Shown in pieces: positions 51,236-62,700 of a stretch of DNA of 64,000 bases (the stretch's first letter is position 1; each line of letters begins with the position of its first letter). The notes below the pieces were generated by a model. That model did no database searches. It saw only the letters and a program-made list of their open reading frames with translations, and was not told the DNA's origin. Origin of the DNA: Leishmania martiniquensis (lineage: Eukaryota; Euglenozoa; Kinetoplastea; Trypanosomatida; Trypanosomatidae); the NCBI RefSeq assembly GCF_017916325.1, contig NC_090154.1, forward strand, positions 189,001-253,000, written 5' to 3'. Position numbers and translations under genes: made by a program.

Positions 51236-54200
51236 GCCGTCTCAAGGTACAGCGCCTCTTCCACCTCCTGCTAGACCGTCGCTTGCATTTCTGTTGCGCG
51301 GCTCTCCCTCTCCTCCCCCTACCTCTGCACCTCAACTCGCCGCGGGCCCCTCGCCGCCTTTCCTTTTTCGCTCTCATATTCTGCTCTGCTGTCGTTTGTA
51401 TCGTCCTTTTCCCTCCCTCTCGCTCACCCCCTCCCCTGTCTCTCTCTCTCTCGGTGCATCTGCACTTCCCACTACCCACCTCACTCTTCTCCAAGGTGCT
51501 CGCTGCCCTTTGTTGCTGATAGCAAACGAAACAAACGAGAGCTGCCTCAATCCCCCCCTCCTCCTCCTCCTCTCTGCCTGTCTTTGTGTGGTGTCGTCTC
51601 CCTCTTCCCTCATCTGCGGCGCAGCTGAGGTATCAAGTGCTCGTGAGTGTGCTGTAGCTGTGATTTTCTGGTCATTTTTTTTTAGCTGCGTGTGTTTCTG
51701 AGTCCGTGGCGCCCAGCGGACTCTGCGGCGCTTCCTCCTGTCCTCCTTCTTTCGCTGGGCCTCCACCTGGACCTCCACTTCAGCCCTCTCTCTTTCCTCT
51801 CTGCTAAAGCTCACGGTGTGCAGCTCCTCTCTCTTTTCGCGCATTTCCTTTTTGCTGTCGTCGTGACGGTGTTGCATTTCATTTCTAACGGGCGATTGGC
51901 AACTTGTGCGTATGCCTGTCTGTCTGTGTGTGTGTGTATGTCGTGCTCTCCGCTCTCTTCCCCCCCCGCTCCCCATCCTCTTGCCTTCTCGAATCGATGT
52001 CGACTCATCCCCATCCCTCCCTTTTCTGCTCGCACCGCTTACGCGGTAGGCGAGTTGAGCTGCGACGTACACCTAGCAAGAATCACCTCACGTACGGTTG
52101 CCTCCCTCTCTTTTTGTTTTCCCATTACCAGACGTGTTGGCCCCCTTATCATCACCACCTGAACCTCCTTGTTCTCTGCTGCTGTCGTCGCTGGGGCGTG
52201 TGCGTCATGGACGTGGGCGTGTGCCTGCTGCTGCCGTGGAGGAGGAGGAGGTGGGGAGGGGGGCGTGCAATATCTGCCCTTCGTGCACTCCCTATCCTTG
52301 GGTCCGCTCTCTCTCTCTGTGTGCCCTCGACTCCCTCCACTCCACTCCCACTCTTCCCTTCCCCCTCCCCCCGCCTTTACTCGTCTGCCGTTTGTCTCAT
52401 CGGCGCTTCACCCTCCCTTGGCTTTCTCTCGCCTCGACACGTCATTTTCTGTTACCCAGGATAATACCGGCACACCCGCTACCCTCCCCTCTCCCCTCTT
52501 CCTCCTCCCGCAGGGGGCCCCATCGACGGAGACTCTCTACTCCCTTCGCCACCCTCGCTTGGCCCGCCTAACGCGCTGGCAGCCGGGGCTTCGACGGTGC
52601 TGAGGCGCACGAGCGCTGCGCATCGGAGAAGCAGGCTCAACTAAGGGTCGCACGTGTGCGAACCAAATGTGCCGCCCCGTTGGACCATCACCACAGCAGC
52701 CAAAGAAGAGGGGGTGAGAGGGATCGAAGCAGAAAGGGGGGAAGAAACAGCACAGATACACAAGGGGGAGCCCCCCCTCCCTCTCACACGCACGCACACA
52801 CACACATACACACACACACCTCCCTCCCTCCCTCCTCCTCCGGCAAAGTACAGAGGGCAAGTCAGTCATACACCCTCGTGCACTTCGCCGACACTCGAGC
52901 TACCGACAGCGATACCAGAGCAGATGGACGATAGCAGAGCCACGACACTTCCCTAGATACAACGGTATTGTGCCCCCTCCCCTTCCCTCGCGCTGTGACA
53001 GGGGAAGGGGGGAGCGAGTGAGTGTGACGCAAGCCGGTTGTCAACGTCCGTTGCAGCAGGAAATCGAATAATAAGACTTGCCTGCCGGTTCGGTGTCGAT
53101 CTCGTGGTCGCCGTCTCAGCTGCCACGCGACGGGCGAGCCCTTTTCTTTTCCGCCCCCCTCCTCCGATCTCGTGGTCGCCGACTCGACGCCATCTTTAGC
53201 TTTGCTGCTCTTCTCCCTCCTCCTCCTTTGTTCTATGCTTTTCACTTCGCTACTCATGAGTTTATATCCTCTCCCATCCCCGTCCCTTCCCCTGTCTCCC
53301 CGCACACACCATCCGAGGCTGCACGGTGCGCGTGCTCGTCTGCGTGAAAGCAACCCTGTGTACTCTCTTCTCAGGTGCACCCCCCCTCCCCTCCCTCCCT
53401 CCCTTCCGTCTTCTATTTCTTGCGCCGTATCTTTACCCCTTCCCCCCTTCGCCCTCTCTTTCTTCCCTCCCTCCCTCCCCGTGTTTTTGTATGTGTAGTG
53501 GCCGTCCTCTTTCAACACTCGCGTGTTTCTCTCTTTGTAGGAATCTTTGTGCGTGTGTGTATGTTGTAGATTCCTTGTGCTCTTCTCCCTCCGCCATTGC
53601 TTGCTTGCGTGCGTACGCGTACGCGCAGGCGCGTGCGGACGTGCCGTTCTTTTCGCTCTCCCTCTTCGATTCATTGCTCGGGCGCGTGGCGCGCGATCGT
53701 GCGTCAATCGGCCTCCTCCCCCTCTCCCCTCGCGCCTTCTTTTCAATTTGGTGGTAACCTCCCGTGCCAGCCGGAAGCCGTGTGACTCACATCCGTCCAC
53801 TGCCACGCACACGCACATACACACACACACACAAAAGATTCTTAACGTGTTGCATCATCCGCACACGCACACGTATATATTTTCTTTTCCGCTCTCGCTC
53901 TCTCTCTCTCGCTGTATCGCTGTCTCTGTGTATGTGTATGTGCGCACACTCTCGCTTCCCTCTTGTCTTTTTCTCTGCCCTCTTTTTTAATGGATTTCTC
54001 GCGTGGTACTCATCCCCCCCTCCCCCCTTCCCATCATCTTGTCCACCCCTTTGCTGCTCTGAGTCTTTGCTTCTCTTGTTGCCTGCGGCTTGGTTGTGCC
54101 CGTGTCTGTACCTTTTCTTGCCAGGGTTACTGCCGGTAGTACCTCCTCCGGTCACGCGACACTCCCTCTTTCTCTCTTTGTGTGCTGCGGGTGTCGCTCT

Positions 54201-54762
54201 TCTGAGGGTTCTTTTTTTTTCTTGGCAGCTCAGCTGACACGCACGAAGGTTTCTACTGTCTTCTCGTTCTTCGCTTTAGGGGTCGAGCGTACTCTCATTG
54301 TCTTTGCACGCTCGTCTAGGCTGGCTTCTTTTTTTCCCCGTCTCGTGTGTGTGTGTACGCCGGCCAGCCCAGCAATCGCCTCCCCTTTGCCGCTACTTCA
54401 CTGCACACACACACACGCGGCGCCTCCCTCGCTCCCCCTTCCTCCTCTCACAGCATAGTCACACGGACTTACGTGTTGCTTCTCGACTTGCTCTCTTCCC
54501 ACCGCCCCCACCTCTTTTTTTTGTTTTTCCATCTGCTGTTGGTTCGCGTTGGCTCGCGAGTGGCAGAGCGCTTCACTGTGCCGCGTTGACGTCTGCCGTT
54601 AGTAGCGCCGATCGCGGCTCTTTGCATCTGGCGCCCCTTTCTTCCCTCTCACCCTTTTTTTGCTTCGCTTCCTCCTCTTCGCCACCTCTCTTTCCTTTCT
54701 GCCGCCTCAACACTGTGCGCTATCATCGTTGTATTTCTTCTCACTCGCGGGCCGTGGCTGCA

Positions 54763-54797
54763 GCCTCCCTCTCCCGGCCGCCTCGTCATCTATATAG
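54763..54797 (+). promoter_or_regulatory. Candidate trans-splice acceptor for the CaMKK-like kinase gene
   Basis: A pyrimidine-rich stretch ends in TATATAG (AG at 54796-54797), giving a leader of about 83 nt with no ATG before 54880. Another AG at 54877-54878 sits too close to the start codon to be likely. Confidence 0.45.
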
Positions 54798-54879
54798 TTA
54801 ATTGTTTGTGTGTGTGTGTGTTTTATTGTGTACTCTGCTTGTCGCCTCTTCCTCCTCCCCGCGTCTGTTCCCTTCAAGG

Positions 54880-57800
54880 ATGCTGCCGTTTAGCACCTCA
54901 TCACAAAGTCCAGGGCCGCCTGGTCCCGCGTTGTACGCCACGGCCTCCTCGCAGGATGACACAACTGAGCTCGTAGACGCTTCAGCTTCAGCAAGTGTTT
55001 TGAACAACGCGAGTACACCACCATCTGGAGAGCCTGGGGAAGGTGACGCAGCATCTCCCACGCCTGAGGCACAGCGCTGCGCGTCGGCTAGTGCGGTGAT
55101 GCCAAGCCGCGGCGACCCGTCGCATCCCTCTGCGCGCGCCCGTAGTGCGGCTTCCCAAGTCGCTCGAGCAACTCTTGCAGAGCCCATAACACGAGTGACT
55201 GGTGCGCCACGACTGCCGTTGCCCACCGCCTTGTCCTCTACGCGGCCGCACCTAGGCGTGATGCCACAAGTTCCCAGCGGCAACGCGATCTCTACGGCTG
55301 GGCCTAGTGCATCCTCCCCACCAGTCCATCGCCGCACAGCGCTGAAGAAGGGGCGACTGTTATCTTCCACCCAAATTTCTCCTTTGCCCTCCGATGTATG
55401 CATGCGAGCGCCGTCGCTGACTACCATGAGCGAGCCGCTCGTTGGGGCCCACGGGCGTTGCGACGCATCGTCTCAAGGGCCGCTGTCTGTGCGCCCCGCT
55501 TTGTCCACGACGAACTCTACTGAGGTGCCACCTGCCTCCTCTCGTACACGTCTTGGCTGGAGTGTCGACGAGGCATCCGGCAACGCCCACTCGCACTGGA
55601 CCAGCGCTGCCGCTGCGTCGTGCGTCGCCGCGCACGCGATGCCCGGAATGTTTTACACCCTGCCTCGGCCTACCACGACGCTCAGCAGCAGCCTCGTTGG
55701 CTTTGGCGTAGTGCCGGCAAGCAACTCTTCCAATCCTTCCGCCAGTGCATCTGTCTTGAAGGATCGCCAGAGTAGCGGCAGCGGCACATGCGGCATGCCG
55801 AGTGAGTCAAGCTCCCTGCGACCGCTCCGCGTGAGCTCGCTCGACCGCGATGAAGGCGTCGCAGAGGAGTGCGGCAGTGAAGCGTCAGGCGCGGCGATGA
55901 GCTCGGTCGCGGTCGAGGTCCTTCACAGAAGGGACAGTACTTCCACGAGGGGATCTCAGTGTAGCCGCTTGCCAAGCCGGAGAAGCAGCATCACCGTTGC
56001 CAGTGGAGGGCTAGGAGGTGTCGCAGACGCCGTTGCATCCAGCGCGGCAGCCCCCAACCACGCCAACGTGGAAAGCGGCGGAGCGGAGATGCACGGAGCC
56101 GGGTGCCCCTTTGGTTGGCGCACGTTCTCCTCACTTGCCTCCCAGCGCGCTGCGCTGGCACCGCCGCTGGGCATATTTCAAAGCGGCCTCTTTCTTTCCA
56201 TGGACGAGGGTGACGCGTCGCGGGCGCCTGCCATGGATGCACCCATGACGCCACAGAGCTTTTCGACAATGGTTCTCGCGCGGGAGAGCGGCGAAGGGGC
56301 GTCGCACACCGTGGACGCCGTCAGGGTCGCTTCGTCGGCGGCAGCGACGACGACGACGACGCACGGCGTATACTGCTCTCCTCCACTTTTGGCCGAGGAT
56401 GGCGACGCTCCACCTCAGCAGTCCACACATCAACTGACGGTCGTCTCAGAAGGTGGAGGGAGCGACTGGGGCAGAGCGGAGGTCGGCGCAAGCGGTATAG
56501 AGGAGTGGCTTGTGGATAGTGGCAGCCGCGGCAGCCGTGGGTCAGGCACCACGGCTGCAACCATCGCCTCCGGGGTCGGACTCCGCCCCGGCCCGGTCGC
56601 TGGCAGTGGAAGCCCAGGGCGTCTGCCGGGGGGACGCTGCGCGACACCCCTCAGCAGCTTGCAACTCTTCGGCAGCAGCAGTCAGCCGGAGATGGCCGTG
56701 AGCGGCGTGGGCACGGATGCGATCCCTTCCACCCCGACAGACCTCAGTGCGCTGCCGCACCCGCCGCCGCTCTCGACACGCCGCCGGCGACAAGGCTGCC
56801 TCGACCGCGAGGGCCGCGGCACCAACTCACGGGTAGATTTAGGAACGGGCGTAATCGAGACGGACACGCTGGAGCGCGCGCGGGCGGTGTCGAAAGATGG
56901 CACGAGGATGTACGAGGTTGTGAACGAGAAATACGTCCTGTATGGCTACGAGCTGGGCAGAGGGTCCTACTCGACAGTGCGGTTATGCTACAACTTGTGG
57001 GATGGTCATTTCTACGCTGTTAAAGTCCTTGACCGCGTGCGACTGAAGCGTCGCCAACTCGGCTCCGAGGCCAGCCTGTGCAAGATCGAACGCGAGATTG
57101 CGATGATGAAGCAGGTGCAGCACAAGAACATTATTGCACTCCACGAGGTGATTCGCGACCCTAGCATGCGCTACGTCTACCTGGTGCTAGAGCTGGCGGA
57201 GTCGAGAGAGGTGCTTTCAATGCGGGATAACGGCGACGTGCTACCGCGCAGGGACAAGGGTGCCGCCACAGCTTACCCTGAGACCACGGCACGCGAGATT
57301 GTGAAAGGGCTACTGCATGCGCTCATGTACGCGCACTACCTGGGCGTTGCGCACCGCGACATCAAGCCCTCTAACGTCCTGCGCACCGCGGACGGCACGG
57401 TGAAGCTGTGCGACTTCGGTGTTTCGATTCTCGTCGGTGAAGAGCCGATGCAACTTCGCCGCGAAGGCAGCGTGGCCTTCTTGGCACCGGAGTTGCTTCT
57501 CTCGAGCGAGGTGGAGGTGTCGCGCTTTGCGACGCCGGCCGTCTCATCTCTGGGCGCCACACGGAACAGGAGTGCGGCGCACACGCTGGCCAGCGCCGAT
57601 AGTAACGCGCACATCACAGTCACCTCCGCCACAACGGCCACGAGCGGAGCTCAGATGATGAACAGCGGAGGGATGGCTTCACTCACGGCAGAGGCCACCA
57701 AGTTGTCTCAGCTTCTCGCGCCACCATTGGCAGGTGCAGCCGTACAATCGGGCGCCCCTGCGGCATCGCTACGCGAACCGCGGAGCGAGAGGGCGAGCTT

Positions 57801-59760
57801 CAGCGGCGGCGCGCCAAGCGCCACCCCTCCACGGCCATCATCGGCGTCGCTGCTGCAATGCAGTCCCGACAAGGGTGATGGCGGTGGTTGTGGCGCCGTC
57901 GATCCAAGCGCTCTCTGCACCCCTTCGCTACCTCAGCGCAAGCCTGCAATACCTGCGTGCAATGCGGCAGTGGTGACGGATGCTGCCGCAGCAGGAACAC
58001 AGAAGAATGCGTCTCTGGCGTCCACCCCCGTTGCCCATCAGCTGAGCTTTCCGTCGCTGGTCGTCGGCCACGAACCTGTAGATCTCTTTAAGGCGGACGT
58101 GTTTGCGTTGGGGGTCACCGTGTACACGATGCTCATCGGCCAACTGCCTTGGCGTGCGTCGAACGCGGCGTCACAGCGCGCGGCCATACTGGCTGAGCCG
58201 GACCCCTTCCTGCGCCTCTACAAGGCTGCGTACGGCGACGCTTACCGGCGGTCGGCGCAAGCTCCACACGCACGCATGCCATCATGTAACGTGCTGGACG
58301 GCGACACTCTTCCTGCGTCGCCTCCTTCTGCGACGTTAGCGAGTGGCCACGGCAAGGCGAACACGGAGATTGGAAGGGGGCAGCGGGCGATCGCTGTGGC
58401 GAAGCAATATAAAGTGGCATCAGCACAAGCGGCTTCCTCTCCCTACAAGTGTGGCCGGGATGAGAACCAGTCGGAGCAGCAGAAGTGCAGACGGTCCTCA
58501 ACGAGGCGAGCGGCCGCTACCCACTCGTGCATCAATGTCTGCACTCAGAGCGACCGCCACCCCGCCCAGTCTCTCCCTGAGGACAGCACCGCCTCTGCGA
58601 CTTGGCCGCGTCCCGCCAGTCGGCCGTTGGCTGCGAAAGCAGCACCGGCCAAATCTCACGCGTCAAGCGACCTCGCCACGCCGCAAAGTGGTGACACGGA
58701 CTCGACGACAATTGTTGCGGCACCCCTGCCATACATCCCGCCGCCGCCGCACCAGCTCCTGCGGCCCGCCCAGCGGAAGCCCACTGGGTGCGCTCTTCTC
58801 GGGTCCGTCCAAGTGCCATCGGCCACCGCAGCAGGCACAGCAACCGCGCCGCAAACTCACGTGGCGGTCACGCCTCGCCGCGTCAGTGGTGGCGAGCGAT
58901 CGGGCAGTGACGTGGGGCACATGAAAGCCTCAAGAGGGCGCATGTGGTCGCACACCCCTGCCCTAACGGTGCTTTTATCGAGGGCCGCGGCACGCCTTCC
59001 ATTTGGATCCGTCGTACAGACTCCGCACGCGCTGTCGATTTCACCTAGTCAATATGTGCTATGGGGCGGGTGGGCCGCGGCGATGAGCTGCCTCGTAGCA
59101 GACCCGCTGCCGCCGCATCAGCGAAGACTAACGACGACGACAACTCAGTCGAGCCACCGCCGCGGCATGCTCGGCATCGATACTGACGACACAATAAAGA
59201 CGGATGAGCCAGAGATGTCAGATGACATGAAGGATGGCACGGCTAAGGTGGGGCAACCGATACGACCCTACCCCAGTGGCGGCCTACAGCGAGTGGACTT
59301 GTCGACCGAAGTCAGCATGACTTGTCCGCGCACGGACAGCGTGGCGGCCGGCGACGTCACAGGCACGAGCCATTGCGACGAAACTAGCGTTCGCGAGTCT
59401 GACAGCGACAGAAGCGCGACGGTATCATGCAGCGCTGCAACATCCGCCGCGTCTTCGCAGTCCAGCGATGATGAAGAGGACATGGTATCGTGCGAGAGCA
59501 TCTACGAGCGACTCTTTGAGCTGGAGCAGCCGTGCCGCGCGTACGCGCTGACGGAGCGCACGCCTCTGCCTGCGGCTCCAGACTCCTTTGGCGAGATCAG
59601 CGGCACCGCCGTCGACTTTGTGCGTGCGTGCCTCTGCCTCGATCCCACCGAGCGTCGCACGGTGTTCGAGCTGTTCCGCCACCCTTGGATTCAAGACGAA
59701 CCAACGGCGGCAGCGGTGGAGCTCAGCAACTCCCTCGAGCCCCGCACCGGTGCTGATTAG
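54880..59760 (+). CDS. CaMKK-like Ser/Thr protein kinase with two large insertions
   Basis: The protein has 1626 residues from the ATG at 54880; the longer frame starts at a TTG. The first about 680 residues are disordered. The kinase is complete in motifs: Gly-rich loop GRGSYSTV 693-700, Lys715 (YAVKVL), alpha-C Glu739, HRDIKPSN 825-832 with Asp827, DFG 845-847 and APE 869-871. About 185 residues are inserted between APE and the alpha-F helix (Asp1073, ADVFALGVTVYTMLIG). About 420 more come before the last helices (LDPTERRT near 1586, HPWIQ near 1600). HRDIKPSN, DFGVS, the SVAFLAPE activation segment, an acidic insert after the hinge and the alpha-F sequence point to the CaMKK/LKB1-upstream-kinase group, which activates AMPK/SNF1-type kinases. 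No calmodulin-binding segment is evident. The activation segment has Ser864 where CaMKKs usually have Thr. The substrate is unknown; AMPK-like kinases are inferred. Confidence 0.88.
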   Translation: MLPFSTSSQSPGPPGPALYATASSQDDTTELVDASASASVLNNASTPPSGEPGEGDAASPTPEAQRCASASAVMPSRGDPSHPSARARSAASQVARATLAEPITRVTGAPRLPLPTALSSTRPHLGVMPQVPSGNAISTAGPSASSPPVHRRTALKKGRLLSSTQISPLPSDVCMRAPSLTTMSEPLVGAHGRCDASSQGPLSVRPALSTTNSTEVPPASSRTRLGWSVDEASGNAHSHWTSAAAASCVAAHAMPGMFYTLPRPTTTLSSSLVGFGVVPASNSSNPSASASVLKDRQSSGSGTCGMPSESSSLRPLRVSSLDRDEGVAEECGSEASGAAMSSVAVEVLHRRDSTSTRGSQCSRLPSRRSSITVASGGLGGVADAVASSAAAPNHANVESGGAEMHGAGCPFGWRTFSSLASQRAALAPPLGIFQSGLFLSMDEGDASRAPAMDAPMTPQSFSTMVLARESGEGASHTVDAVRVASSAAATTTTTHGVYCSPPLLAEDGDAPPQQSTHQLTVVSEGGGSDWGRAEVGASGIEEWLVDSGSRGSRGSGTTAATIASGVGLRPGPVAGSGSPGRLPGGRCATPLSSLQLFGSSSQPEMAVSGVGTDAIPSTPTDLSALPHPPPLSTRRRRQGCLDREGRGTNSRVDLGTGVIETDTLERARAVSKDGTRMYEVVNEKYVLYGYELGRGSYSTVRLCYNLWDGHFYAVKVLDRVRLKRRQLGSEASLCKIEREIAMMKQVQHKNIIALHEVIRDPSMRYVYLVLELAESREVLSMRDNGDVLPRRDKGAATAYPETTAREIVKGLLHALMYAHYLGVAHRDIKPSNVLRTADGTVKLCDFGVSILVGEEPMQLRREGSVAFLAPELLLSSEVEVSRFATPAVSSLGATRNRSAAHTLASADSNAHITVTSATTATSGAQMMNSGGMASLTAEATKLSQLLAPPLAGAAVQSGAPAASLREPRSERASFSGGAPSATPPRPSSASLLQCSPDKGDGGGCGAVDPSALCTPSLPQRKPAIPACNAAVVTDAAAAGTQKNASLASTPVAHQLSFPSLVVGHEPVDLFKADVFALGVTVYTMLIGQLPWRASNAASQRAAILAEPDPFLRLYKAAYGDAYRRSAQAPHARMPSCNVLDGDTLPASPPSATLASGHGKANTEIGRGQRAIAVAKQYKVASAQAASSPYKCGRDENQSEQQKCRRSSTRRAAATHSCINVCTQSDRHPAQSLPEDSTASATWPRPASRPLAAKAAPAKSHASSDLATPQSGDTDSTTIVAAPLPYIPPPPHQLLRPAQRKPTGCALLGSVQVPSATAAGTATAPQTHVAVTPRRVSGGERSGSDVGHMKASRGRMWSHTPALTVLLSRAAARLPFGSVVQTPHALSISPSQYVLWGGWAAAMSCLVADPLPPHQRRLTTTTTQSSHRRGMLGIDTDDTIKTDEPEMSDDMKDGTAKVGQPIRPYPSGGLQRVDLSTEVSMTCPRTDSVAAGDVTGTSHCDETSVRESDSDRSATVSCSAATSAASSQSSDDEEDMVSCESIYERLFELEQPCRAYALTERTPLPAAPDSFGEISGTAVDFVRACLCLDPTERRTVFELFRHPWIQDEPTAAAVELSNSLEPRTGAD

Positions 59761-62700
59761 CCGCCGAGAACGGTGTCGGTGACGAACCGTCACGCGACAC
59801 GTAACTGCACGTCATCAGCATCCCTGATGGGGCTTGGCAGCGCTCAAAAGGCAGCGAGGACCAGTCTGGCAGCCTTCTTGCCTACCTTGATGCGCAGCAT
59901 GGTATGCGGCAGGCACAGACGTCCTTGAGGACGCACATGCAACTGTCGTCGACGAGGTCGAAGCGGCGTTCGAAAGGCGCCTCAACGCAGAGGCCGTGAG
60001 AGGGAGCTGCACCACTTTGAACGCGGGGACGGTAGCGACGCGCCCCTCGACGGCCGACGCACGCCTCATGCCGCATTGACGGCGTCCCTTGTCTCTGGCA
60101 ACATGACGCTCAGGCTCGCTTTGGAGGAGCATACCTTTGGGTCGCTCCTATCGCCAGCGACTGCCGTAGTCGCCCTTTCCGCAGCAGCGTTGATGCGAGC
60201 GACCACTGCCTTCCCGTGGTGTCAGTACTTCCTCGGGCAGCGCCGGCGGGGCGGGGCTCTATCGATATACCAGCACTATAGCCCTACCTGTTGCGATGGC
60301 GAGCCCTTCAAGCCGCCCCACCACCCGTTTTCGCTCCCACCCGCGTCGGCTGCCCTTCGTGCGTGCGAGGGGGGCTTCGTGAGTGGTTCCGGGCACTCAT
60401 CCTCCGGATTCACCTGCCCCCCTGCTCGATGGAGGGCGATGTGCCATAGACACTCTATGGGCACGGGCAATCTTCTTCCGCTTCTCTTCACGGCGGCACA
60501 TGCTCATCCGCCCCTGAAACGAGGCCCGCGAAAACCTTCCTCCAAGTGCAAGTGCACCTGCAACAGAGCGCCACGCTGCGTCTCGGCTGCCGATGACCGT
60601 CAAGGCCGCCTTTGCATCATACCCCGTCCGTGCATCCGGTAGCCGCATTAACGGGGAGGAAGGGGCACGGCAGCGGGCGGTCCGCCGGCGGAACGGGGGG
60701 GGCCAGGGGTGTCGGCGCTAGGCCCTTGGAAGAGACCCCCTGCAGCGCCGCTCGCACGCATCGGGGCAGGCCACGCGCCACCGCTGTGTCTGGCCGCGAG
60801 CGCACTTGAGAATGTGTCCGCCATCTCCCCACATGAAGGACGAGTGCAATTACGGTGGGGCGGAGCACTACGCAGCCGTTCATCGAGGGCATTATGGCAA
60901 GCCCCTGAAAGCGGTCGCAGCACCGGCGGCGCACCGTTCCCGTCGCACGAGGGGCGGGGGCTCCTTGAGAAGCTCCTGCAGCGTCACCATTGCTCGTGAT
61001 AGAATGCATGAGGAAGCTGCGGTGGGATTCTCGTCTCTGTCCCTCTCTCGCGGTGTCCGTGCGTGTGCGTGTGTCTTGTACCAGACAACAACTGCGACAA
61101 CGGCTTCCTCGCTATGCAGCCCCCCCTCTCCTCCTCCTCCCCTTTTTACTCTCTCTGGCACACACACGTTTTCCTACGCTTCAGTGGCGTGGTGTGACCG
61201 AACGCACGCCAAGGCGCACGCATCTCTCGAGTTGGTTACTCGATGTGGGCATTTTTTTTTATGAACCCGGGCGGCGGGTGCACTGCTCGGGCTCTTGTTG
61301 TATCGGTCTCTCTGTCTCGTTGGTTTCTCTGCTGTACGCTGTTCGATTCGGCCCCGTGCTCCCGCTTGCCTTGTGGGCGTTGCTCGTTGCTTCCACAGAA
61401 GTGGTTGTGTGCCCCTTTCCCTCTCCCCCCTCTCTCTCTCTCTGCAGCTGCCGAATGCGCTCTGCCGCACCCCAGTCATGTGACGTATGTGCCCTCCACA
61501 GGTGGAGCGTTACTTCGTCTTGTTTGCCTGCGTCCCACGTACGGAGATCTTTGTCGACGTGTCTCGTGATTGTCCTTCGTCCCTCATCTCGTCACGCCCC
61601 CATACGCTTTCGTGACGATCACTCTGCACTGCCCCCCACCACCACCCACACACACCCAACCGGCTCGGTCCCCCTCTCATTCTGTGACTTTGGCAAGTTG
61701 CCGTCTTCGTTACGTGTGCGTGCCGCAGCGCCCGATCGATTGTGGCGTTGAAGGGAGGAGGGAGGTGTGTGTGCTTGGGGGGAGGGTGGCATGAGCCTTC
61801 TGTGTGTGTGTCTCTGGGGAGGCGGCACTTCAGCTTCTTCATAGGCCGCCTCTTGATGGAGCATCACCCTCTCTTCTTTATGGTACATCCGTGCCAGATC
61901 ATGTGTGCAGGGAGGTGAACATTCGAGGGGGGAGGGGAATCTTTCGTGCGTTCCCCCTCCCCTTAGTCGATGTGCCACTCCCGATGACTAATGGAAACAC
62001 AGAGAGAGAGAAATAAAAAAAAACTCATAATAATAAGCGACGGCTTCCCTGTGCTTGATGGTGTCGCTGTCAGGTCTACCACGCCTCGCAGAATGTGCAC
62101 ACCGCAGCCCCCCACCCCCACCCCTTTGAGCTCCTCTCGAGTGAGCTTGCGATGGCGATGAGGAAGAGGGGGCGCGCCCCCCTCTAAACACACGCGTAGG
62201 CCGCGTTTGCTACGCCCTGACGCTAATCGCTTCCGACGCTAGCCGCGTCACTAACCGCCGCGTCTCCCTCTGCTCATCTCTCTTGCGTCCCTCCTTCTTC
62301 CTGCAACGGTGACACATACACACACGCACACAGACACACAGACACAAGCACCTTTTTTTTCATGACCATACAATAGAGTGGCCATTGTCGTCTTCGCACT
62401 ATATTGGGTCCCCTCTGTTTTACTTTGCCTGTTCGTATGCCATCTTCTGTATCGAGCCCATCCGGTCTTTGCCATTGCTGCGCGTTGCTCGGGTTTCCGC
62501 TGTAGTTGTTATCCGTCCGGCGAGTCCGTCCTCACCCTCTTGCCGGCCCTTTCTGCCTCCCTCTCTCTCTTCTGCAGTCACCCACGCACTCCCGTGCACA
62601 GTCTCTCTATCTCTGTCTTTTTCGGCGTCGTTGGGTTCGCACCCTCAGCTGATGTTCCCTCCCATTTCACTCGTGTGCGTGTCTGTGGGTGATTGAGTGT

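Larger units (their letters stand above)
49091..54879. other. 5.8-kb intergenic region, strongly pyrimidine-biased
   Basis: No gene supported over the largest gap in the window. 49.1-50.3 kb is mixed sequence; 50.3-54.8 kb is C/T-rich on the + strand with TA (51222-51235), CA (52795-52820, 53810-53835) and GT runs. Plus-strand ORFs (49403-50218, 50208-51194, 51692-52162) and a minus-strand ORF (52862-53830) translate simple sequence and lack any domain. It would form long UTRs of its two neighbours, or hide a non-coding RNA. Confidence 0.55.

Noticed and set aside
52862..53830. 322-codon minus-strand ORF
   Set aside because: Lys/Arg/Glu/Gly-rich translation of the complement of a pyrimidine tract. 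It is on the wrong strand for the cluster and has no domain.
60076..60642. 188-codon + strand ORF in the GC-rich island
   Set aside because: Non-ATG start and no family; more likely chance reading of a degenerate element.
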